From: Campylorhamphus procurvoides
Taxonomy: Eukaryota; Chordata; Aves; Passeriformes; Dendrocolaptidae
Direction: 5' to 3'
NCBI GenBank assembly: GCA_013396655.1
Contig: WBMV01004761.1
Location: forward strand, 758,661-822,660
DNA length: 64,000 nt
Shown: positions 1 to 13,222 of the stretch, in pieces
How the letters are laid out: each line of letters opens with the position of its first letter
Numbering within the stretch: the first letter of the stretch is position 1
Notes under the pieces: model-generated
The model's database searches: none
Told to the model about the DNA's origin: nothing
The model's input: the letters and a program-made list of their open reading frames with translations, nothing else
Translations under genes and position numbers: made by a program

Positions 1-580
1 TCGCAGCTGGATGTGTTGTCCAGGGGGCAAATGTGTCTGCCACGAGTAACATCTGATCAGATTGATGTTCTCACTAGAGTCCCTCCAGTGCCACCTGCCA
101 TTCTGGGGCCTGTGACCCATCCCTGAGGGGCAGTGTGTATTTTGGAGCTGAAAGAGCCCTTCCCTCTGAAGGGGCATTAGGTGCAGAAGATCTTTGAGAT
201 TAGAGAGTCCATGTCTTGTCAGTTTAAAATACATTCTCTGGTCCCTTTGGCCAAGCTAATAAGCTGTTCCCAGCATCAACTGCAGAATTGCTGGGAGTTT
301 ACTGCCAGTGCTCGCAAGGGGTGGGATGAACTGAAGTAAGTGAAAGGGGCAGCAAGGAGGTTCAGGACATGAGATGGAGTCACTCCATGTCTCTGTCAGG
401 TCAGCTTCCCCAATATTTTTGCAGGTGGGGAAGGGGGATCCCATGCACACGTGCTTGGTCTCACCTTCCTCATCATCTGCCTCAGAAGAGCTGTCCACAA
501 GCTGAAGGAGAGGATCGCACTGTCGAGGGCAAAAAGGGATTGACTTACATGAATATAAACCAAGTGCTCTTCTGTTTCAG
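1..580 (+). other. XPO5: XPO5 intron, 5' part of the gene outside the window
   Basis: No exon can be supported here. The first recognisable XPO5 exon begins at 581 after a pyrimidine-rich acceptor ending in TTTCAG. That exon starts with one base completing a split codon, so at least one upstream exon exists outside the window or is too short to see. Short open frames on both strands in this stretch resemble no part of exportin-5. Confidence 0.6.
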
Positions 581-3500
581 GACTCACAACAATCTCTACA
601 TGCCAGAGATAATGGCTAGGCTGGGTGATACGTTTGCAAAGGCCTTAGACATGCTGGAGGTGGAGAAGAATACCATTCTAGGTAAGAGGCTTCTCTTCCG
701 GAGGAATGTGTGGATAAACTCTTAGAGGTATTTGAGTTAGTGGTCCATCCATATCAGTGGAATTGAAAAGAAGCTGGAGAGCCATTTTTTTCATAGTATT
801 TGCAGCTTGGCTGTGATTTGCATCTACTGAAATTAAGATGTTAAAGAACTTACTGGTCTCAGATAAGTTGATTTCTTCTGCATGATATGAAGGGTGCCCT
901 AACAAACTGCTTATCCCAGCTGCAATGTGGCATTTCAGGCTGCAGTCTGGGGGTTGCTGTAGTTGTCTGCCTTTGAGCAGTATTAGTGCTCAACAGGAGC
1001 CCTGAGTGCTGGTGCAAAAGACCTGTCCTGGAGGGCAAGAGCCAAGTTGTGCAGTATGTCTCTGTCATGTTTCCAGACAGCATACTAGAAAGAGGCTTTA
1101 GGAACCATCTTAAAACAGGTTTGAGCTCGTGAGCACAGAAGCCTTTCCAGCCAAGCAGAAGTAATTGAGTGGCCTCATGGATAAAGTGTGGATCATGACT
1201 TAGGAAATTGGAGTTTAATTATATGTTCTGACAGACAGTGAAATATTTTGGGGAAGCTGCTTTGTCTTTCTTATCTCCATATCTGTAAAGTGAGGACGTT
1301 CTTCCTTTACCTGTTTTCTGTGACTATAAACTCTGTGAACACCTGCACATAATGCAGCAGGGCCATGATCTCTGCTCTAAATTTCTTCATGTCATGGTTC
1401 AACAGTAGCTTGTGTCCCAACAGAGAATACAAACCTGAAATGATGAGTTACTAGAGGAGCTGCTGTCAGCTTTGTTGCTGACTGGGTTCTGATAGCTTAA
1501 GTTTTACTTTGGAGAAATGAGGTGGCTATAACAACCTCAGTGGAAACAGCTCTGCTCTGGGTGCAACCTGAACTTGGCTGATCTCTGGTCAGTTCTGGCC
1601 CAGGGCTGCTGCACCTCCTCCCATTTGGATGGATGCCAACATCTTTCTCACTGCCATCAAGCTGACTGCGACCTGCCCAGCATCTCCTGAAGGTGCATCA
1701 TGCTCCCTCATTAATGTAACAGAAGATCATTCCTTCCCACAGGTCTCCCTCAGCCTTTGCTGGAGCTTTATGACTCTCCTGTTTACAAAACAGTCTTAGA
1801 AAGGATGCAGGGCTTCTTTTGTACCCTCTACGACAACTGGTAAGAGCACCAGATTTCTCACACAAAGTCCAACATTGCATAGCTGGAGCAGTAGGCTGTT
1901 GCTGGGTCCTGACTTCTTTTAGTTAGATGTTTGATGGAAACTGTATCCTGTAATATCCAAGTACAAGCTGCAGTGGTGGACTATACAGCATGGTTGTAAT
2001 CTACTGCTTATATATGGAACAGTCTCTGGAAATAATGCCTCAAAATGTGGCACTTTTAGCTCTTCCTGCAGTTAAGTAGTTGGATTGCAGCACTTACCTG
2101 TTATACTGATCTAGTTTGTCTCTTCTGCTACGTTTAATTACTTGTTGGGATACATCAGCGCTGGAAAGTACCTTGTGGTACTTCAGTGATTAATATATTG
2201 CTCCTCCGCAGGTATCCCAGAAAAAAAGAGATACATGCTAAAATTCCTCTATAGTATTTTTTTAGAAACATGGCAACAGTGTAATCTTAAGATGATAGTA
2301 CTTGTAGCCTTTGCAGGCTAGAGACGTGGTACCTGTTGTTTAGCAGTCTTGAAACTAACTTGTTTTTTGTTGAAGTTTCCACATCCTGGGAAATGCAGGC
2401 CCCTCCATGCAACAGGATTTCTACACCGTTGAGGGTCTCGCCACCCAGCTCCTCAGCTCTGCTTTTAACAACCTCAACAACATTCCTGATTACAGACTGC
2501 GTCCCATGCTTCGTATCCTTCCGTTTCCATCACTGTCTCAGGCCAGCTAAGGGGGCTTTGAACACAAACTGAAAACCTGCATTGTTTTCAGTATGGCTGA
2601 GACAAAGAAGGGTGGTAAACAAACAGGGATACACCAGGTGTGGGCGAGGTGTGAGCTCAGGAGGGCATGAGCAGAAACAGCAGTGTGTGGGGTCAGACAC
2701 AATAAATACAAAGGATTTGTATGGTTCTGAAGGCACCATGAGGTGGGTAGTGCCTTTTGGGGGGCAAGGGAACTTGGATAATGAGGAGCTTGGCAGTAAG
2801 GTGTGCTTTTGTAGGAGACCATGTGGATTCTCAACCCACTTTCCAGCGCTCTCACAGCAAGGAAATGGGTGCTAAGCACCCTCAGCTTTGTGAACTGAAC
2901 TATCTGGGGAAGTAGCTGAATACCTCATGTTCTTGCTGTATAGAGATGCCACTTGTTAATTAACAACTGCGAGAAAATGGGCTTCACGGTGACTTTCCCT
3001 TGGCCTCCCAGTGGAATGGGCTCTTTTGGGCAGTGTGCTACAGTCTTCCCTAGCCCCTGGCCTTATGAGCTGCTTCTCTTTCCTTAACTGCTCTGTGCAG
3101 GTGTCTTTGTGAAGCCCTTGGTACTCTCCTGCCCTTCAGAATACTACGAAACCCTTGTCTGCCCCATACTGGGACCGCTCTTTACTTATCTGCACATGGT
3201 AAGAAAACAGCTTGTTTGATGCCTGTTCCTTGACAGCCCAGACTCCCTCTAAGCAGCTGACAGCAATGTGTGAGAATGTCTGTCTCTACAGAGCCAGAAG
3301 AGACAAGAACAGAGCCTCGATGCTTAATGATTTTGGTGATGCTTAGGGGGGGCTTTTGAGATGTGTTGAACTCTGTCTGTTGCACAGCACCCCTTGCTGT
3401 GAATTCAAACTCATGGACATTAACTCCTCAACCTGCAGTCCTGAGAATTTCTGTGGGGGCTTTTTGGTCTGGTTCCTCCCATCTTCCTGACGGCTCATTC

Positions 3501-6500
3501 ATATTGCTGCAGCTGGCACAGCTGGTAGCAGTTCTTCTGCCATTCAGAAAGGGTCTTGGCATGAGAGCTGTGTTTAAAGCTCTTCTGCTTCTGTCAGCAG
3601 CTGTCGCTTGGGTCTCCTTGCATTGTATCCAGCATGGCTCCTTAAGAAGGTATTGAGTCTTTCCTTTTGTCTTGAACAGAGGTTGTCCCAGAAATGGCAG
3701 GTGATCAATCAGCGAACCATACTCTGGTAAGCTTCACCCCTTGGTACAAAATGGGAAATGGGGTGGAGGTTTGGTCTTTTGCCCTGTTTGCCAGCAGACG
3801 GCTGGAAAACACTGTGGTGACTCATTCCCTGTGCTTGGGCAGAAGGGATACTTTAAGGCATTGGCTCCCTTCAAACCAAAATTTTTTCTCCTCAGTGAGG
3901 ATGATGCTGCAGATGACAACCCTGAATCTCAAGAAATGCTTGAGGAACAGCTGGTCAGGCTGCTGACCCGAGAAGTCATGGATCTTGTCAGTAAGTGAAA
4001 TCAAATTAGATCCCCTGGGATATTTGGGAAGTCTTCCCTGGAGAGGACAACAGGAATTCCCAATATGCAGTAAAATTTAACTGTAATGGTCAATAGCATT
4101 TAACAATGCATAGAAGCTGGGTGTGAGACAGCCCTGCCAAAATATTAACTAAAACATAGTAAGAGATAATTAAAAACCTTCAGAAGAGTTTATTCCTTTT
4201 GTGTTAGCCTTTAGGGTTCCATGGTTTTGGCACTGTCCGTGTAGGAGTCCAGTCCTATGGAATCTGGGTTTTCCCTTTCTGTGTTCTGGAACCTATTATG
4301 GGACATGGATTTGTGGACAACCCAAGTGTAGAGAAGTTTTGTTCCTGGCAGTTGCCATGTCTCTAGCCAGTCAGAGGGAATAGTCCCTCACCCGAATCAG
4401 TCTCCATTCTTTGTTTTCCCTTTCTCCAACATTGTTTTTTTGTCAGCATGGTTTTGAGCAGAGAGACTGGGAAAATTGATTTCACATAGAGATTACAGAT
4501 CCTCAGTCTTCTGTCTCCTTTCTTGATTGGCCTTTTTGGCTTAAAATGGTGTTCTTCTTGGGTTATAGACTTCAAATGGTTTTGCATGTTCCTTGTTCTC
4601 AGTAGTTTGAAGCAGCCACTGTGCAGCAGGTTCCACTGAGGGAAGGTGCCTTGGGTGGGGTGTTACAGCCTTCTAGGGAGTGTAGTATTTTGCTTTTATA
4701 ATGGGCTTTCTGATTCTTCAGATTCTCTGTAACAGCTGGGGGAGCTTGAAGCAGCTGTGAGCCCATCAGTCTGTAGGATAATTTCTGCATGTTCTGAAAT
4801 AGCATCTTCTCTTTTCTGCTCCTCTGACCTGCAACTGTTTTTGCAGCCGTTTGCTGTGTTTCTAAGAAAAATGTTGACCATAACACTACTGCTGCTGTAG
4901 ATGGAGATGGTGAGTAAAATGCCTACCTTTGCTTTTCCTGCCCTTGGCGTACACAAGCATTTTTCCTATTTCTTGAGGAAGAGGCTTGCCTCTTGATAAA
5001 AGTTTGGGGTGGGAGGGGATTATAGGTTTGGTAAGAAGCCTTCAGCAATGTCCTGCCCAGTGTGTCTGGGGGCTACAGAAAAACCCAGTCTAGCCTAGAA
5101 ACAAATATGCTGTAGAGTTCACAGGTGGCACACTGGAGCAGCTGATCCTTGAAAGTCTGAGAAAAAGAGGGGGATGTGCAGTCTTCCCAAGAGCTGAAGG
5201 GCACCCTTCCTGCCCAACAAAGTGGAGGTGCTTTTTGCTTGAAAAGAGACATTCTGGGCAAGCTTTGTCAGCATTCTGGTTCTGTGTGCTGTCTCCTGAC
5301 TCCCAGCATAGGTCTTGCAGCCTCCCTGTTGTCTCACTCAATCCTTGGGAGGCCATGTTCACAGTGCTGCCTTTGCTCTTCTCTCCAGATGACGAGGCGA
5401 TGGCCACAGAGGTGACCCCCCCTGCTAATGCAGAGCTCACTGAGCTTGGCAAGTGTCTGATGAAGCAAGAGGTAAGAGCACACGGTCTGACTTCCACCAT
5501 GCTTTCTCTGTACTCTGTCATGCTTGTCAGTTGTGCAGCCAAGCGTTGCTGCAGAGATCTAGATTGCTGGAGCATGCACCATTGTGTGAATCATCTCTTG
5601 GGAACATGCATGGTTTTTAAGGGCCTTGTAGAAGCACAAAGCAAATGAGGGTTGGGATCCAGTATAACACGCAGCTAGAATTTCAGTCTTTTTGGGAAAG
5701 AAGCCCTGGACATTCATCCCCCAGGGTGCCCCGTGGCTCTGCCTTTATCCTGGACTCATCTTCATGAGGAAGAACTTCATCCAGAAGTGGTTTCTTTTTT
5801 TCCATAAAATCTGCCCAAGCTGGTACAGAAGCCACAGTGTTAACACTGCCCACTGTGCAGAGTACCTTCATCCCAATGCCTCTGTGCTTCTCTGCTGTGG
5901 AAACCTCAGAAGCTCTTGCAGAAGCTCTTGAAGTGACTTGAGAGTAGCAGCTGATGGGGGTCCATGAGTGCTTTGGGGCCTTTCCCTGGGAGATGAAGGG
6001 CACAGGTTTCTTTGACATTGGTCCCTCATGGTTACAATGGTGCACACTGACTGCCTTTGGGTGTCTTTGAGCACCTTCAGCTGGAATAGCAGCAGGATAC
6101 AGGATTCTCAGAAGGTAACCCTTATGAGTTCTTGCAGGGTGTTTGGATTGCTTCATGTCTCCCTTCAGGTTTGAACACTGGAAGTAGGAAATAGTTCCTC
6201 TGACTGGTCCTCTCTGACTTTTTCAGGATGTTTGCACTGCAGTGCTGATCACTGCCTACACGTCCCTTTCCTGGAAGGACACCTTGTCTTGCCAAAGAAC
6301 CACAACACAGCTTTGCTGGCCATTGCTCAAACAGGTACCTCTGGGAGGAAGAAGGGGTTAGTTCAGTCAGGGTTGGCAGACGAAGCTCTCCATCTTGTGA
6401 GAAGCATGACTACTTCATTCCTGGGCACCTTCTCTCTCAGGAAGACCAAGGTGTTGCAGAAATGCAGTCATGTATCAGTATCTTGCTTCAGTGCTGACAG

Positions 6501-7463
6501 TGCCTCTTCCCCAGGTGCTTCCAGGAAACCTCCTGCCTGATGCCGTGTCCTGGTTTTTCACAAGTGTGCTGAGGGGCTTACAGGTACATGGGCAGCACGA
6601 TGGCTGCATGGCAGCCCTTGTCCACCTGGCTTTCCAGATCTACGAGGCCTTGGTGAGAAATTCTGTCCTTTATCCAAATGTGAGGTTGGCTGGGGAGCGG
6701 TGGAAAACTAATCCCATGCCTGCTTGGGTAGGGGCAGAGGAGCTAATGGCCCCCCAGGGAGGGCAGGGCTGCTTGCCTAGCAGAGCTGTGATAATTGTAC
6801 TTCTCCCTGCAGCGCCCTCGCTACACTGAGCTGAAGGCAGTGATGGAGCAGATCCCTGATATCCAGCTGGACTCTTTGGAGCAGTTTGATTCAAAGCTGC
6901 TCAACCCAGCACTGCAGAAGGTGGCAGACAAGCGTCGGAAGGATCACTTCAAGCGCCTCATCACAGGTTGCATTGGGGTAGGTGATGGCCTGGAGGAAGA
7001 TTAACCTGTTTCATTTCATACAAGGGCGGCCAAGGGAACAGGGTGATGAAATGTTTGAATGAGACCACTGGGTCATCGCTGGGCTTTGGTGAGGATGGTG
7101 GTGTTGGAGCTTTTGGCATTGGATTAGAAGCTGGGGAGCTGGTATGCTGGTGGGTACCTCAGTGCCCTGGCACTTGGGAAAGGCCAGGCCTGACTTCTCA
7201 TAATGCAAGCACAGAGTCCAGGCCTAGGGGTCTGCCTCTGAGCTGCAAGCAAGCTGCCCCTGAGCTGAGAGGTGGTATGAAGACAGTAGTGACTGATACC
7301 TGCCTGTCTCTGTCTTCTGCAGAAGCCCATTGGGGAGCAGTTCCGCAAGGAGGTTCATATCCGGAACCTTCCATCTCTCTTCAAAAAGGTGAAGCCATCA
7401 TTGGAGACAGATGTGCTAGAAAACGAGGATGGAGGGAGCTTCAACGTACTCTTTGAACCCTGA
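581..7463 (+). CDS. XPO5: Exportin-5, C-terminal part (12 last coding exons)
   Basis: Exportin-5 is a HEAT-repeat karyopherin that carries pre-miRNA hairpins and other structured RNAs from nucleus to cytoplasm with RanGTP. Coding exons: 581-681, 1743-1839, 2376-2512, 3101-3198, 3680-3726, 3896-3990, 4847-4909, 5389-5471, 6227-6334, 6515-6652, 6813-6977, 7323-7463. All have AG/GT borders and the phases join without a break, giving 423 complete codons before TGA at 7461-7463. Diagnostic stretches are ILGPLFTYLHM, QEMLEEQLVRLLTREVMDL, VCCVSKK, SCQRTTTQLCWPLLKQ, ALQKVADKRRKD and the tail EQFRKEVHIRNLPSLFKK ending NVLFEP, which I recognise as the exportin-5 C terminus. An acidic linker (DGDGDDEA) precedes EVTPPANAELTELGKCL. 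The N-terminal Ran-binding half lies upstream of the window. No frameshift or premature stop is seen. Confidence 0.96.
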
Positions 7464-7564
7464 GCGTGGGATGCTGCAACCATCTCCTCCCCTACCTTAT
7501 ATTTTGTCTCTCCTAGTAAGCACATTAGATTCTCCTTGTCACACCTCCACAAGCATTCATCCTG

Positions 7565-7570
7565 AATAAA
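7565..7570 (+). terminator. XPO5: Canonical poly(A) signal AATAAA, proximal XPO5 site
   Basis: This is an AATAAA hexamer about 100 bases downstream of the XPO5 stop codon. It is the only canonical hexamer I noticed in the proximal UTR. The sequence after it is C/T-rich with a GT-rich patch near 7608. It probably marks a proximal cleavage site, though a distal site is also possible. Confidence 0.5.
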
Positions 7571-8078
7571 GCCCCTTACGGGTCCTGTCCCGTTCTCCTC
7601 CCTACACTGGGGGTGGGGCCTGTGGTGGCATTTGAACCAGTCTGTTAAGCTTTTCCCTTGATTCCTTCCCCTCCATTGGATGAGCATCTTTAGACCTCTG
7701 CTTCTCTGCAAGGTGGGAGCTGAGCCTATAGACTCCAGTAGGTCATCCTGTAGCCTTGGGTCACTCTTGCTCCACTTCTTCATCCCTTGGGGTTTAGGAT
7801 TAATGCAAAAGGCAGAGTAGTGTGCCATGTGTAAAGGGGCTACCCTAATATTCCTCTGGGTGCTAGTAGCCAGGCTTTGTAGGGAACACATCAGACACTC
7901 CTGTCATGCTTAGCACTTGTCCCCAGTGGACTGGTATTCTGATGAATCTGTTTCCCTCCAGGATGCTGAGCCTTGGGCTGAGGGCTGTGTGCCAGGAAGC
8001 CTAGCAGTGCTCTAGGATCTCCCATGAGATCAGCCTTTCTAAGGTGCAGCTGCTCTCTAGAAAGAGGCAGACACTGTC

Positions 8079-8112
8079 ATATACATATGTATACATGTAT
8101 ATGTATAGATAT
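8079..8112. repeat. TA/CA/TG-rich simple sequence in XPO5 3' UTR
   Basis: This is an alternating purine-pyrimidine tract built of ATACATATGTATAC-like steps. It is low complexity and partly self-complementary. It is a microsatellite-like tract with no coding content. Confidence 0.7.
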
Positions 8113-8200
8113 GATCATACAGCTTGTTCTACCCAGAGCCAAATGGAAGGCTTTTACTTAGTGCCAGCCTTTCTTGGACATCTCTCAGGGGGAGCAGGAC

Positions 8201-8237
8201 AATTTTTTTTTAATTATTATTATTTTTTTTTCATTTT
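8201..8237. repeat. T-rich low-complexity tract
   Basis: Two runs of T are separated by a short AATTATTATTA stretch. It could be an A/T-rich simple repeat or the degraded tail of a minus-strand retroelement; no body of such an element is recognisable beside it. Confidence 0.6.
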
Positions 8238-9453
8238 ACCATGCCCTGTAGACTAGAACTTGGCCAGTGCAGGGTACACAAAATCTGGACCAATACCTGA
8301 AGCACCTGCAAACCAAAAGGGATCCTCTTGCCCTGTTGCAGTGGAGGTGACAGTAGCCCCTGTTTTTACCCAGTCTGGTACTTGGAGAATTTCATGGTGG
8401 GGCAGGAGGGATGGGATTTATACTGCAGTTCACAGGGGAGAGTCAGGACAGAAACTGGGTTTTAAATGAGGTGGGACTCTATGAAGCCACTCCAGTCTGC
8501 AAAGCTTGTTCTTACATGACGAATAGCTCACACAGTCTATCCTAGTGTTAGCACAGGAAAAGGGAGGGTCTGTCCAGAGCTACCTGGCAGTTTTGTCATC
8601 CAGGAGACAGAACAAGTAAAAAACTGTGGTAGGCGGAGTAGTGGTGTCTCAACATGGACAGACTGGACAAAAAAGCTGGCATTGGGAGGTGTGGGAGTGC
8701 AAATAGGAAGAGCAGGCCTTGGGAATCCACTCACCCTCCTGCCTCTGCTGTTCCACCAGCACCCTCCACTTTCCTTCTGGCCTCAAACTTTTTTAACCTC
8801 TGAGCTAACATGGCTCCTGGCTCTAGCAAAGGCTGGGTGTATTTATTGTGTTGTGATATTTTTAACATTCTGTGACTTCATGCTAGACACAAGGGAGTTT
8901 TTTAAAATGGATTTTAAACCTTTTTTGTAGGAATGTTTAAATCCGAAGCTGTCTCTGAACTGGTTGTGTTACACCTCTGAATGTCAGTAAAGCTATTCCA
9001 GTTTCATATACACAGTGTCATGTTTCATTGTTACTGTTTTATCTGTTTCCGTAAGATCTGAGGCCTCTGGTTTGCCCAGGCTGCCTGCCTAAGGATTGCC
9101 CAGCACTCCTTATTCCAGCTACCACACAGGGGGCACCTTTGCTGGTAGTCAACATACATTATCAGGGAGGGGATGAACCATTCCAGACTACGAAGTTAAA
9201 TTAGAAGGTGAGGGAACAATTGCATTTTAAAGTACTTACATGTCACTTACAGCTAGTTGCTATTAATTCTAGGTCCCAGTTTGCAGCTTGAAGGATACAT
9301 GTTGCCAAAACAAAATCCTTGGGTTATTCTAGGGTGTGTTTCATAAGCAGTGCGGGAAATCTGTGAAGCAATAGCACAGAGAAGTGTGCATATGCTACTG
9401 AAGTAGCCTGCAAACCCAACCCTAGCTATTGCTGGGAAGAGCAGTATATTGTG

Positions 9454-9485
<32 letters not shown>

Positions 9486-9542
9486 ATCAGTACCTTGTGT
9501 ATCTATGTGCGTATATATGCATGTATATATACACACACATAG
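9454..9542. repeat. Compound (TA)n(TG)n microsatellite
   Basis: A run of TA dinucleotides passes directly into about ten TG dinucleotides. After a short unique stretch come further TATATA and ACACAC runs at about 9505-9542. It lies in the spacer between the 3' ends of XPO5 and POLR1C and is likely length-polymorphic. Confidence 0.85.
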
Positions 9543-10105
9543 ATAGCAATAACTTGTGATACACAGACCCAACATGTGCACGGGTCTGCCACAGTGCAGT
9601 GACATGGGACAGGTTGGGATTGGAGCCAGGGTGCCAAGTGTACATAACACCTCTAACGTTGTTTCCAGTTGAAGTAGTTATATCCCAGTGAAACAAGTAG
9701 AGAAAAAGCACCATTTGCTGTACTGAATTCTGCCATTATAGTGTGGATTGACTTAAGTAACTGGGGCACAGCAATACTTGCAGACATTTTATAAAATTCC
9801 AGTCCCTTCATAAGCTTGTCAAGAGACTCACAAGCCAATATCTATCTGGTGCTGAGTAGCACTAGTGCTTACCACTGAGGCTATCTTGCCAGTCCTCCAG
9901 GGTGGAGAGGTGTTGACTGTCACTTGCCCTCTACCATCCAGTTCTGCTTCAACATCAGGCCAAAGTGCAGTCATGAATGGGTGAAGAGAGCACAAATCTA
10001 ACATCTGGGATTAAATGCCTGTCCTTGAGATATCTGAGCAGGGATAGCCAGTCCTCACAGGGCCTGGTTTTAAACCCCACCTTGGCACAGAGAAGCCCAG
10101 TGCTG

Positions 10106-10520
10106 TATCATAGAATCATAGACTCTTGGCTGAAAAGGATTGTCAGGAATCATCTAGAGCAACCCCCCTGCCCTGGAAGGAACACACTCCACTAGACCAG
10201 GTTGTCTCATCCAACCTGTCCTTGAACGCTTCCACAGATGGGGTATCCACAACTCTGGGCAACCTGTTTGACATCTTGCTTCCACCCTCATTGTAAAAGT
10301 GTCCTATGTTCAATCTAAGTCTAGCCTCTTCTAGATCAAAACCATTGCCCCTTACCTGTCACTACAGGCCTTGGTAAAAAGTCTCCATAACCCTTTTCAT
10401 CTGTTCAAAGGCCAGAATAAGGTCTCCCTGAAAATTTCTGTTCTCTGGGCCGAATGATCCCAACTCTCTGTTTCTTCACAGGAGAGGTTCTCCAGCACTC
10501 TTGACAGCACAGCCTTTTCT
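10106..10520 (-). mobile_element. CR1 LINE, 3' terminal fragment
   Basis: The plus strand reads as the reverse complement of a CR1 3' end. It begins ATAGAATCATAGACTC, followed by diverged forms of the landmarks CCACTAGACCAGGTTG, CATCCAACCTGTCCTTGAA, CCACAGATGGGGTATCCACAAC, GGGCAACCTGTT and GGAGAGGTTCTCCAGC. These are the order and content of avian CR1 tails. The element is 5'-truncated and contains no intact reverse transcriptase frame. It sits between the convergent XPO5 and POLR1C genes. The outer edge near 10,520 is approximate. Confidence 0.85.
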
Positions 10521-10760
10521 GTACCATATTAACTATCCCAGAGCTGGTCTGAGACACCTGCAAAAAACAGCCCTGCACTGATACCAACTTGTTAAAACTC
10601 ACTGACCTGCTATGAAGTGGTTTACCCTGCTGCCATATCAGGGCTCTTTACATACTGCATATAATCCAAAATAATGCTACTACTCATCTTTAGACCTGCT
10701 GTCACTTCCTTCTCCAGGGATTATGGTTTCACAATTGTGAATAGCACAGAAGAAGACAGG

Positions 10761-10783
10761 TTTATTAAAGAAAAACCTTTATT
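10761..10783 (-). terminator. POLR1C: POLR1C poly(A) signals (minus strand)
   Basis: On the minus strand AATAAA occurs at 10783-10778 and again at 10766-10761, about 180 bases past the POLR1C stop codon. A cleavage site near 10,740 would give a short 3' UTR, typical of a housekeeping gene. Confidence 0.7.
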
Positions 10784-13131
10784 TTAACACATCTCCTCAC
10801 TGAGGCTCACTACCAACAGAAAACAAATCCAAAGAGATGGATTTGACTCTTATCAAGCCCCGTATCAACCCTCTTGCCTACAGAAGGCGAATCACCCTTA
10901 CAGGCAGGTGCAGGAAGTCCAGAACAGCAGTGCAGGGATATGCTTCCCACCTACAGCCTGGTCACTCCATAGGCACAGAATCCAGCTCATTCAGGAAACG
11001 CTGACACTTCCCCATCAGGATCTTGATGGCTTCACTAACCAGGACATCTGGAGGCAAGATACCCGTGGACTCCACTGAAACTGCACAGAGACAGAGGTCA
11101 GCACAGCCACGAGGCAGCTTCAGACTGCACCCAGCTCCACGTTTCTGTCCCTCGCCTTCCCTTACACCACCACGCTTGTGACAAGCCAGGTCTTCACAGC
11201 CAAACAGGTTACATTTACCAGCAGGAAGCACAAAGAGATTGAATCCCAAAGCAACACCAAAACCACAACCTCAGTAGTTATCTATTGGAATATGAATATA
11301 TGAATGCTGATGGGGGGCTAGGGGGAAAGAAAGATCCAGCCATTCATGCTGGCCCCTCTCTGCTTGTTCACACAAACCAGGCAGGGCTCTGTGGGGAACG
11401 GGACACTTACAGATGTAATGGTTTCGTACTCTTGCCAGGCGCACAAGGTTTTTCAGACCCTCATGACGGAAAACCTCTCTGCTGAATGTGTCCAACCGTG
11501 CATTGGCTACTCTTGCCACCTTTTTTCCTAAAGGGAAAAAGATGAAATTAGATGGACAAATTGCAGCAGATGGGTGCCTTGTGGTCCCCGGAGGTGCTTA
11601 CCCCTCAAACAAGCACTGCCCCATCAGCAAAGGCAGGGAAGCCACCAACAGAATTAGCGTATACCCAACATGAAACTCCAATAGGGCAGAACTAACGCAA
11701 ACACAAAGCCTGCACGTACCCCAGGGAAGGACACAAGAAGTCTTCTCCACACTCAGCTACTGGAAGAAGCAAGCTGACTACCCAGCCTTACAAGTTTGGC
11801 TCTCATCTTGAATCAGTCTCTACTAAAGCTTGTAAGGAACAAAGCATTTAGAGCAGAAAAAAAGTACCCTTGATATTCTGGATTTCAATGACTCCAGGGG
11901 AAAAGCACTTCTGCAACGTCTCAGCTGCCTCATCCTCAATAGGCTTCAGGAGAGTAATGTCAGGAAGCAGTCGGTAACTGGCCGTGGCCACAGGAGAAAA
12001 CTTGGCATGATCTTTACCTGCATGAAAAGTTAAGAGTCGAGGATGAGAGCAGGCCTCAGGGGACAAGAGTGGAAGGATGCCAGAGCCTAAAGTTCCAGGG
12101 AAAAAGCCAGTTCTCCACCCTTCCCCTTCACACAGCAGTGCCCTAGTCCAAGCACTCACATTCCTCCTCCTGCTGCCCCAGGACTCAGGACTCACCTATA
12201 CCCTTGACACAGTGCATAAGCACATCTATTTCCTGCCCAGGCCGCAGCAGTGCAATGAGGATGTCATCATGAACAGGTCGGAAGTCAGCATCTGGGAAGA
12301 GGTCTGTCTGATTCCCCAAGGGTACCCATGTCATATGTTTACTATACACTGCAAAGAGAAGCCACAAGTATCAGCCAGCTGCTGTCTCCAAGCAGGTCAC
12401 TGATCTGTACAGGTCTGGAGAAGTCAAAAAGCAAGTTTAGCAGAATGGAATCAGCTCTCCCTGTATGCACACAGCACTGAGGGAACAGCCCAAATCCTGT
12501 CTTCCAAGACCAAAAAAAGGAGAAAACCACCTATTTTTAGGAGAGACCTCACCTTTGTGATTAAAATATAGTTCATCAGGATCAGATGATTCCTTGGCTG
12601 CCTGAGGGTTTCGTTTGCATTTGATTTTCAGCTGAAACTGCAGAGTATCAATTTCTGTGCCTTCTTGATCTCCTGGGAAGAGAAGACCCTATGAGCCTCT
12701 GTGAGATCACACTTCTGCTCAGTTTACATGACCCTGATTCCCTGCTTTGAGGGAAACCTTCAAAATTTCTATTTAATCCAAGACCCTCACCTTGGTTTCT
12801 ATACTCGAAGAGCCGAGGGTCAGCTCGGATAGGGATGAGGCCCAGCCGATGAGCCAAAATTTCATCCTGCACAATGGATGTGTTGTTGTACACAAAGACC
12901 TTCTCTACAGCCATTGTTGGCACCTTAGGGAGACAAGAGATCGCGTCACCATAAGACAGTAGTTGAACTACATGCCAACAGATTATCCGGCTAGAGTGTC
13001 CCTCCTCTTCCACAAATAATGGCCATGCAGGCTATTTTCAGAGGTATTTCTACCAAACCAGAGTACCAAATATACCTTTACATGCCATATACACCCTTCC
13101 CCATTTATTTTAAACAATCACAAGAGGTGAA

Positions 13132-13222
13132 GGGCAGGAGAAAGGGCTTTGAGGCAACCTTAACCTTTTGGTACTTGGCAGCATTATGTAGTTTGTTTGG
13201 TTTGCAACACAGCTGTGTCCAA
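13132..13222 (+). repeat. Copy 1 of a diverged direct repeat flanking the POLR1C/YIPF3 promoter
   Basis: This 91-bp stretch in a POLR1C intron matches 14380-14458 in a YIPF3 intron. Both start GGGCAGGAGAA, share CCTTTT-GTAC-TGGC in the middle and end in an identical block of about 24 bases containing TTTGCAACACAGCTGTGTCC. Copy 1 carries an extra segment of about 12 bases. It may be an unnamed interspersed repeat or a local duplication. Confidence 0.75.

Larger units (their letters stand above)
7464..9010 (+). other. XPO5: XPO5 3' UTR with two candidate poly(A) signals
   Basis: This stretch is non-coding sequence after the XPO5 stop codon. A canonical AATAAA at 7565-7570 lies about 100 bases past the stop and could give a short UTR. 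A variant AGTAAA at 8986-8991 is followed by TG/T-rich sequence and could end a UTR of about 1.5 kb. The region also holds a TA/CA-rich tract and a T-rich tract. No open frame here looks like a gene. Confidence 0.55.

Noticed and set aside
1437..1496. Possible C/D box snoRNA in an XPO5 intron (ATGATGA followed by CTGA)
   Set aside because: The box-like words are present, but no terminal stem could be paired and the spacing is poor. Such short words occur often by chance.
5683..6156. 157-codon minus-strand open frame in an XPO5 intron
   Set aside because: It is antisense within an intron of a well-formed gene and has no domain. The neighbouring 161-codon frame at 5090-5575 is rejected for the same reason.
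7355..7891. 178-codon minus-strand open frame over the last XPO5 exon
   Set aside because: A shadow of the XPO5 coding exon and its UTR with no independent support.
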